The notes beneath the pieces were generated by a model. That model worked only from the letters and a program-made list of their open reading frames with translations. It was not told the DNA's origin and made no database searches. 64,000 nt of DNA from NCBI RefSeq assembly GCF_003473485.1, contig NC_053044.1, positions 5,654,501-5,718,500 of the forward strand, read 5' to 3'. This DNA comes from Medicago truncatula (Eukaryota > Streptophyta > Magnoliopsida > Fabales > Fabaceae). Below, one piece after another: positions 57,559-64,000 of this stretch. How positions within the stretch are numbered: position 1 is the stretch's first letter; each line of letters opens with the position of its first letter. Both the position numbers and the translations under genes were made by a program.

Positions 57559-58316
57559 TTTTTTTTTTAAAGGGTGAAATGAGTATAAGTACTATAAAAT
57601 AGAATAATTCTTTTCTGATGTGGAAGATCAGATTAAACTGCAACCACAGAGCATAATAGGAATTGTCTATTGTAATAGCACTAAAAAGGAAGGATTTCCT
57701 GAAAATTCACAATTTTTGAACAAGGGTAAAATTGTAATTCCAGAAAGAATAGGGGCAAATTTGCAATTTCAAAAAGTACAGGGATAATTCTGCAATTTTT
57801 GAAAGTTGAGGGGCAATTTTCTAATTTCAGAAAGTTTTGGGGAAAATTTGTAATTTCTGAAAATTTTGGATGACTGGGTGATGACGTGGCACTAGGTGAC
57901 ACGTGGCAGGGGTGTGGAGGCTGACTTGTCGATGATTGGACAGGTCAGTGGTGATGTGTCGGGTTGACACGTGGCGGTAAGTTATTGGTTGGAAGTGACA
58001 CGTGGGCAGGTGATGTGGCTGCTGACTGGTCGTCTTCAACCTCTAGACTTCCGGTGGTGGTTAGTGGCGGCGGGTGGTGGTCCGACGAGAACTCCGGCGA
58101 GTCGTTTGCCGGCTCGTGGAGGCTCCGTTGGTGACAAAAACCTCCAGTCCAAGGTTTTTCGGCCTTCCGAACGCAATGGCGGCGTTAGTTTTGCGAAAAA
58201 ATGGCCGCAAAGTAGAGTTTCGAAGGTGGCAGCTCTTTTTCTTCAAGAACAGCCTTAGAAAAATCAAACTTTCCGTTGATTCTTTCACTCAAACTCAACT
58301 CCGGATTTGGAACCTT
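57559..58316 (-). other. untranslated leader of the gypsy element
   Basis: Between PBS and gag start. It is strikingly G/C-rich at 58,030-58,260 (clustered cggcggg and gccggc) compared with the rest of the window; a structured leader or packaging signal is possible. Open frames of up to 100 codons here show no motif and I do not call them genes. Confidence 0.6.
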
Positions 58317-58330
58317 GCTCTGATGCCAAT
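58317..58330 (-). other. primer-binding site
   Basis: Element-sense TTGGCATCAGAGC two bases after the 5' LTR, one mismatch from the initiator-Met tRNA PBS core TGGTATCAGAGC used by most plant LTR elements. Confidence 0.75.
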
Positions 58331-58331
58331 A

Positions 58332-58644
58332 TGGCTCAGAAACCAAGAGAGAATCCACTCTCTAACTCTCAAATGAGAAACTCAAGTTTTATATATTTCA
58401 AAATTGTGATGATACATGAAGGAAATGGCCTTATTTATAGTAATCCTAGAGGCCTTAGATGCAACTGTAGAATGTTGAAAATTAATGTGAATGCAAGAAA
58501 TAAAATGTCAACATAAGTGGCTAGGTGGTTGTGTTTCAACCATGGTGGCTTCAATGAGGTAAGGGATGATGTAAGTGACCTTGAGCTTATGAATACTAGG
58601 GGTGGTGCAATTAATAGATTCTATGAATTTCTTGATCTGCATCA
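58332..58644 (-). repeat. 5' LTR of the gypsy element
   Basis: 313 bp, same ends as the other LTR, followed on plus by TTAGT (target duplication). Confidence 0.93.
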
Positions 58645-58939
58645 TTAGTATATCACTAGATTTTAGTCCTTCAAATGTTTTAAGTCACCACTTCTTTAAT
58701 CCATTCTTTTAAATAAATTTATATATTCTTCAAAATTTTGAATTATTTTTTGCAATTGTGTGCATGTTTAGTACATTTTAGACATTTTTCGTACAAAAGT
58801 TTAACTTTTTTGACTATGAATGAATACAATAAAATATGAGTTTAATTCATCTTTTGTTACAAAAAAAAAAATCTGAATTTTGATGAGATATTGTTATAAT
58901 ATTCTAAACATTTTTATAATAATTCATTTGAAATATGAA

Positions 58940-59115
58940 TGGAGAGAAGTGTTATTGTGCACGACAATATTCACCACGCAACCCCACAAGACATGTTATG
59001 TGGCATAACCTTGTTGCTTAAATAAATTTTAATTGAAAAAATCAAAATTTGTGTGTTAACGTATTGTCGTGTGGATTCCACGACAAGTTGTTGTCGTGCT
59101 CTTTAGCATTTCTTT
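58940..59115. mobile_element. foldback MITE
   Basis: Left arm gtgttattgtgcacgacaat with accacg and right arm (inverted) atgctaaagagcacgacaac with cttgtcgtgg. Short, no open frame. Confidence 0.55.
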
Positions 59116-60852
59116 GAATGGAACAAGAGTTAACTTTAAAACAACAATCAAACAGATTAGTCGAATACCAAGTTTTCTAAAAAACCAAAAATAGAAAGTT
59201 CAGCCCAGTTTATAAACAGTTGAGTCATACATCCCTCGCAAGAGCATGGGTTCCGCTCTTACTATCAAGTGATTATTTTCATTTTTTGGGTAATCCATAA
59301 TAGTTCTTGTTAACACTCAAGGTCTTCAGATCTGTCACGATGTAATGACCCAAGATAGGCCTAGGAAAATATAATAGCCCAAGTAGATAAAGATTAGGCT
59401 TAATTGATCATTCAGTCTCTTAACTTAATTCTTTTTTTTTTAATTGGTCCTTTAATTATAAAACGTTTCAATTTGGTCCTCTATCTTTGTTTTCAACATC
59501 AATTTGGTCCAATTTTATTAATTTTAAACCTCTTAAAAAGAAGACCGTGGGATAAATGAGGTTCATCAGATTTAACGGTGTATCACTAACACCTAATGCT
59601 GTGTTTCTTTCTGTTGAAAGCGAAATCCTTTATTGATGTTTTAAAGATAACAAACGTATTTACTTTGATTTATATTGTTATCTACTAATGAATTTTGTGA
59701 GAAATGTTTCATAAGAATGTTAAGTAAAAGCAAGAGAACGTTATGGCCTCACAAGGGATAACAAAATCTTTATTGAATATATGAACAAATATGAGCTTTT
59801 TGGACAATTGTCAAGGTATGCATAATTAAGATCAAGACCAAAGCAAATATTCTCTTTTGTCTCACTTAAAGAGGAAAGAAATCAAGATTCTTGGAAATGC
59901 ATTAAAGGACAAAGAAATAAAGGAAATAAATTATATTATTGCACATGTGTTAGAAGCAAAAAGAATAAAATCATCTTTGGGCCCTCATGTGGCTTTTTTG
60001 ATCCATTAAGAAATTTTGAGGAAAAGGAATATCTAAAGGAGGATCAATATTTATCTCTAAGCTACATGATATCAGCAAATATCATCAAGTGGGTAGCAAG
60101 TTACAAAAGGCTTGATCACAGCTCATCACCAACTAGCAAGCACGTGCTTTACAATTTCGTTCAAGTTTGGTTGGGACTGAGAGAATGTTCTGGGCAAAAC
60201 TGAAGAAACATTTTCAACATGCTTTCTTCCCAAGTCTCTTTGGAGCCAAAATTCTAATTCAAATTGGAAGCACAACAGCTCTTTTTTAGCGTGCTTTCCA
60301 AGGGATTCAGCTCTATAAATAGAAGAAGACATTGAAGGAGAAAAGCAAGAGTTTGAAATACAAAGTATTTATCTCTCTCAAAGTAAAAACTATCAACCTC
60401 TTCAACATCTCTTTCGACAATCGTCTTTAATTCTCATTGAGAACATATTTCTGAGTTTGTATTCATACAAGGATAGTTTGTTTGACACATAAAGATCCAA
60501 ACAACATCCTACACATCTTTTGTTTGAGACGCTAGATCCAAACAACATCTTTCTTATTTTTGTTTGAGACATTAGATCCAAACAATCACCTTCCAAAGAG
60601 GTAACTAGATCTCAAGTCTATTGGGCTTAATAGTTTGAGATAGGAAGAGTTCCAACCTTTCTTGTGCGAAAGCAAAGAATTGTAGAAGCCTGCTGAGGTT
60701 GATGATACAGTGGTTACATACTGATCTGGTGTGATCAAGACCTTATAGTGTTGGTTAGAAGTTTCTATCAGCTGTATACTATAGTGGATAATCTCACACG
60801 AAGTGTGGGGACTGGAAGTAGCCGGGTTTGGTGAACCAGGATAACTCTCCTG

Positions 60853-60855
<3 letters not shown>
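59116..60855. other. intergenic, no gene recognised
   Basis: 59,400-59,550 contains half of a MITE-type repeat (tttggtcctctatctttg). 60,485-60,590 has a short direct repeat (gatccaaacaacatc, three times). No gene seen. Confidence 0.4.

Positions 60856-60943
<88 letters not shown>
60856..60943. repeat. (CT)n microsatellite
   Basis: About 88 bp of CT repeats at the outer edge of the left inverted repeat. The matching right edge (61,884-61,970) is a purine-rich gaagaagg-type tract, so the run expanded from a CT-rich TIR. Confidence 0.9.
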
Positions 60944-60945
<2 letters not shown>

Positions 60946-61886
60946 TTGGGCCCAAAACTCATTTCATTCAACAATGTCTTCTCATTTCATTTATCAATCA
61001 TCATCTAATGAGTTGCCTATTTGTGGTTTCAATTAAACCATGAGGATGTTCATATGCAATTCAATTGAAAACTCTAAAAGGAGATATTGGAAATGCCCAA
61101 CAAATACCGTGAGTTTGTCGTTGTAATACTTGGTTTTTTTTCTTATTTTCACACATTTGAATTTGCTGCATATGTTTGTTTTCATCTCACACTGCTAGTA
61201 GTTGTAAGTTGTACAAATGGGATGATGATATTGAAGGACATCCTCCATATGTTCGTCCTGTACCAGTACAAGCAATTGAAGCATCACCATCTGCCTTGAA
61301 CAAGCTTCCTTGTGACTGCAACAGTGCAGAAGTAATGAAAGATTTTATCCTTTTGATGAAGGAGATGGGAATCAACATAAATAAGAAGTTGAAGAAGAAG
61401 CTTTAGCAATCAAGGAAGAAGAGCAACCTGTTTATGATTTTGTTGATCTTATCTTGGATATTTTTTGCTTTGTTTGTAATGAATTTAAGTTGAATGGTAA
61501 AGTTGTCAAAACTATGTTCAAGTTGTGTATTTTCTTTTTTAATGGTTTGGTTTATTTCCTTTAGAGTTTGATTGTAATTGAAACATGGGCTTGATTGTCA
61601 AAACTATGGAAGGATGTTTGTTTGTTGCCCTTTATACTATTTTGTGTGCTGAATTTGATAGCAAAAAAATATGTTGTGGTACTAACAAAGAAACCAAGTA
61701 TTACAACGGCAAACTCACGGTATATGTTGGGCATTTCCAATACCTCCTTTTAGGGTTTTCAATTGAATTGGATATTAACATCCTCATGGTTTTGTTGCAA
61801 CAGCAAATAGGCAACTCATTAGATGATGATTGATAAATAGAATGAGAAGACATTATTGAATGAAATGAGTTTTGGGCCCAAATAGA
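60941..61886 (+). mobile_element. long-inverted-repeat element, possibly Mutator-like
   Basis: Arms of about 190 bp: 60941-61133 (tatttgggcccaaaactcat ... taatacttgg) and 61692-61886 inverted, with about 90% visible identity. The interior of about 560 bp is unique and holds a short open frame. Long TIRs around a non-transposase interior are typical of Pack-MULE-like elements; outer ends and target duplication were not resolved because of the CT/GA tracts. Confidence 0.6.
61176..61406 (+). CDS. short ORF inside the inverted-repeat element, unknown
   Basis: 76 codons; SSCKLYKWDDDIEGHPP, then VPVQAIEASPSALNKLPCDC, basic end (NKKLKKKL). The K-x-W-D-D pattern with nearby Cys hints at a GRF-type zinc-finger fragment, but only weakly. 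Downstream, another frame has a hydrophobic stretch (LLILSWIFFALFVMNLS). Could be a captured gene fragment. Confidence 0.3.
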   Translation: MFSSHTASSCKLYKWDDDIEGHPPYVRPVPVQAIEASPSALNKLPCDCNSAEVMKDFILLMKEMGININKKLKKKL

Positions 61887-62039
61887 GGAAGAAGAAGGAA
61901 AGAAGAGAGACAGGGAGTGAGTGAGAGGAAGAAGGAAGAAGGAAGAAAGACCAGATAGAGAGAGGAAGAAGGGATTTTAAGTTTTTAAAATTCAAAAAAA
62001 AAAAAAAAATTAAATTCAAACATTGAAAATTACGTTTTC

Positions 62040-62300
62040 TTAAATTAGTCCCTATGTTAAATTGCATTTTTGGTTTTAGTCCCTATACTAACCCCAGTCA
62101 TCAACTAGTGCCAACTCACGAAGTGCCACGTAATGCTCCGTTAGCCAACTCATCTTTTTTTTTACGGAATTGGACGGCAGGGACTAGATCCAAAATGTTT
62201 GAAATACAGGCCGGTTTGTCTCGCAACAAAAAAACTTACAGGGACTAAAACCAAAAATGCACCAATTTACAGGGACCTTTCACTTATTTAAGCCTAAATA
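62040..62300 (-). mobile_element. MITE-like repeat with terminal inverted repeats
   Basis: Left ttagtccctatgttaaattg and right ggactaaaaccaaaaatgca share an inverted core (gcatttttggttttagtccc). The body matches 52,794-52,995 in reverse orientation, showing that both belong to one family. Confidence 0.65.
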
Positions 62301-62483
62301 AATTTATATATTTTTTTGTTCATAAATAAATTTATAATTAAAAAACATAGAAATATTAATTGGCAATTAAGACACACTTAAATGGAAATTAAAACCTTTT
62401 TGGGGTTTGGTTTGTCAGAAAACAAAGTAATCTCATCTTCTTCCTTAACACATAATTGGCTTCACCTTCGAGAAAGAAATCAA

Positions 62484-63251
62484 TGGCTACAAAAAGTGAC
62501 AAGGTTAGTAACAGTAACTATATTTCCGATGACATTTCCTTTTCTATTCTTTCCAAATTACCCCTCAAATCTCTCAATCGATTTACCTGTGCCTCCAAAT
62601 CTTGGTCTCTTTTATTTCAAAACCCTAATTTCATGCAATTGTTCCGCACCAATTTCATATTTATGCATCGCTCATTGTATGATCACACCTTTCTCATCCT
62701 ATATATAAAGGAGATATTGCCACATCCTCAAGATGGTTCCAATCTGTATTTGCTCTCTGCTGAGGAATTTAAGGAGGTATTGTCAATTTGAAATGGCCAG
62801 TTTCAAATTTCAACAGGATGAGGTATAAACTGATATGTTGGATTCTGGTATTAATGATGTGCTTTGTTTCTCTGATCTTGATCAACAGTTTATTGCATTA
62901 TGGAATCCAGCTACTAAGGAATTGGAAAATGTTCCTTCTAACCCGGCTGAGTCTTTACCTTTTAATACTGTTTGGTTTTGTCTTCATGGGTATGGTTATG
63001 ACCCTATTAATGACGACTATAAGATCATTCGTCGTGTTTATGTTAATCAATATAAACCTCACGACGATGTTGATTGGACTTATCTCCCAACCATACCACG
63101 CCCTTTTTGGGAGATTTATCTATTGGAAGAGACTTGATTTGGAAATGCCTACAAGTATGTGTACTTGAATGGACTGTGTCATTGGTGGGCGAATAGAGAT
63201 ATAGATGATGCATACATGGTTTCTTTTAACTTGAGCAATGAGAACTTCTAA
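62484..63251 (+). pseudogene. F-box/kelch-type (F-box associated domain) gene remnant
   Basis: ATG at 62484; ISDDISFSILSKLPLKSLNR and CASKSWSLLFQNPNF form the F-box of the F-box-associated (FBA) family, unlike the LRR type at 30-50 kb. The first frame stops near 62790. A shifted frame (62835 on) continues DQQFIALWNPATKELENVPS and YGYDPINDDYKIIRRVYV, then stops at 63137. Another continues YVYLNGLCHWWANRD and AYMVSFNLSNENF to 63251. At least two disruptions, so probably non-functional. Confidence 0.75.
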
Positions 63252-64000
63252 TGTTAACAGAACTGAAAACTATTTCAGTCTAGATTGGATCAATATAGTT
63301 TTCAATATATCAGAACTGTAATGTTATAATGTATCAATATAGTTTTCAATATAATTATGAGAACCTAAGATCCAATCTAGACATCGAGAAAGGGGCAGTG
63401 CTCGCGATCAGCTTCTAAGTTTTAGGAACATACAAAATACTATGATGTCTTTATCAATTCAATAATTTTAGGGAATTTGTGTTACTGTTTTATATGTTAT
63501 CTTTTTGGATCTCTCCTATTTCTATGCTAATAAAGTAAATATTTTGTCCTAATTCCCTATTTAAACTAATCTCCAACACAATTCAGGAAAAGTACAATAT
63601 TTTGCTTCAACTCATTGTCTCGTGATCAAGTTTCCAAATCCATACCATAAAAACAGCCAAAGGCAAGCAACTAAAAAAATGATAGAACAATCTCTACACA
63701 AACACATTTGTTTCCTCGATCAGATTATACAGCACCACAAATGGTCAAAGCCTTTCAACTCTCATGTGGTGATCCCAACGATAATTCTAATCTTCTTCTC
63801 TTTCGGGAGCCAGACCACATGGCAGGAGCATTTTCTGCACAAAAGGTATAAATTGTCAAATTAGAATATAAAGAGATAGGTGAGATTATAAAGGAATGTT
63901 ATCCATATTTCAATCAATGATGAATGAAGTAATGTAAAATAAAAATTTGACTAAACCCAAGAGTGATATGGAGGTCATGGGTTCAACTCCCCACAGTAAC
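63252..64000. other. intergenic to window end
   Basis: No gene recognised. The last 35 bases (atggaggtcatgggttcaac) look like a tRNA-type box B and may be the start of a SINE cut by the window edge. Confidence 0.35.

Larger units (their letters stand above)
52996..58644 (-). mobile_element. complete Ty3/gypsy LTR retrotransposon
   Basis: 5,649 bp, minus sense, flanked by the 5-bp target duplication TTAGT (52991-52995 and 58645-58649). LTRs of 313 bp each (TG...CA), PBS, PPT and a gag-pol frame are all present. The two LTRs differ at only two positions that I can see, about 0.6%, so at 1.3e-8 substitutions per site per year the insertion would be about 0.25 million years old. The clade is not certain; coding sequence running into the LTR and lack of a clear chromodomain would fit a CRM-like chromovirus. 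Confidence 0.93.

Noticed and set aside
57971..58376. Open frames of 95-100 codons in the gypsy leader
   Set aside because: GC-rich sequence makes stop codons rare. They lie between PBS and gag with no recognisable domain.
60828..61043. Poly Ser-Leu open frame
   Set aside because: Translation of the (CT)n microsatellite.

Overview
This is a plant nuclear window, AT-rich, with short phase-conserved GT-AG introns and dense LTR, LINE, SINE and MITE debris. The gene families (soluble FMN-type NAD(P)H:quinone reductases, a PTI1-like kinase, clustered F-box/LRR genes), the tRNA-type SINEs and the low-complexity AT background suggest a papilionoid legume, probably Medicago or a close relative. The species is inferred, not proven.

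Left third (1-27 kb): four copies of a three-exon NAD(P)H:quinone oxidoreductase gene form two oppositely oriented pairs, copies 1 and 2 on minus and copies 3 and 4 on plus. All four have 79-nt first exons and phase-1 introns. Copies 1/2 and copies 3/4 are distinct subfamilies with their own promoter sequences. A 5'-truncated PTI1-like kinase lies directly downstream of copy 2 and has lost most of its activation segment. Between the genes are a PIF/Harbinger-type element with a decayed Myb/SANT-like gene (5.48-9.24 kb), LINE remnants, a likely solo LTR (about 21-23.2 kb), a Mutator-type foldback MITE with a 9-bp target duplication, and SINEs with target duplications.

Middle (30-51 kb): an F-box/LRR gene cluster. 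Copies start at 30.86, 37.25, 42.5 and 49.06 kb, a truncated tandem partner lies at 43.5-44.6 kb, and a decayed more distant relative lies on minus at 35.2-36.2 kb. The duplication unit includes 3' flanks carrying an internally deleted Ty1/copia pol fragment and a possible cytochrome P450 remnant. The copies are mosaics of two subfamilies, which points to gene conversion or unequal exchange. Two copies have broken or rearranged second exons.

Right third (51-64 kb): a young, complete but disabled Ty3/gypsy retrotransposon (52,996-58,644, minus sense) with 313-bp LTRs, a TTAGT target duplication, PBS, PPT and one gag-pol frame cut by two stops. It sits inside a MITE-like repeat that recurs inverted at 62.0-62.3 kb. 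A long-inverted-repeat element (60.9-61.9 kb) and a decayed F-box gene (62.5-63.25 kb) follow.

No CRISPR array, rRNA, genuine tRNA gene or prokaryotic-type system was seen. The most unusual arrangement is the quinone-reductase/kinase junction at 11.4-14.9 kb. The F-box copies whose reading frame depends on how one small intron is handled come next. Exon boundaries were derived by eye from splice consensus, reading frame and comparison among copies.
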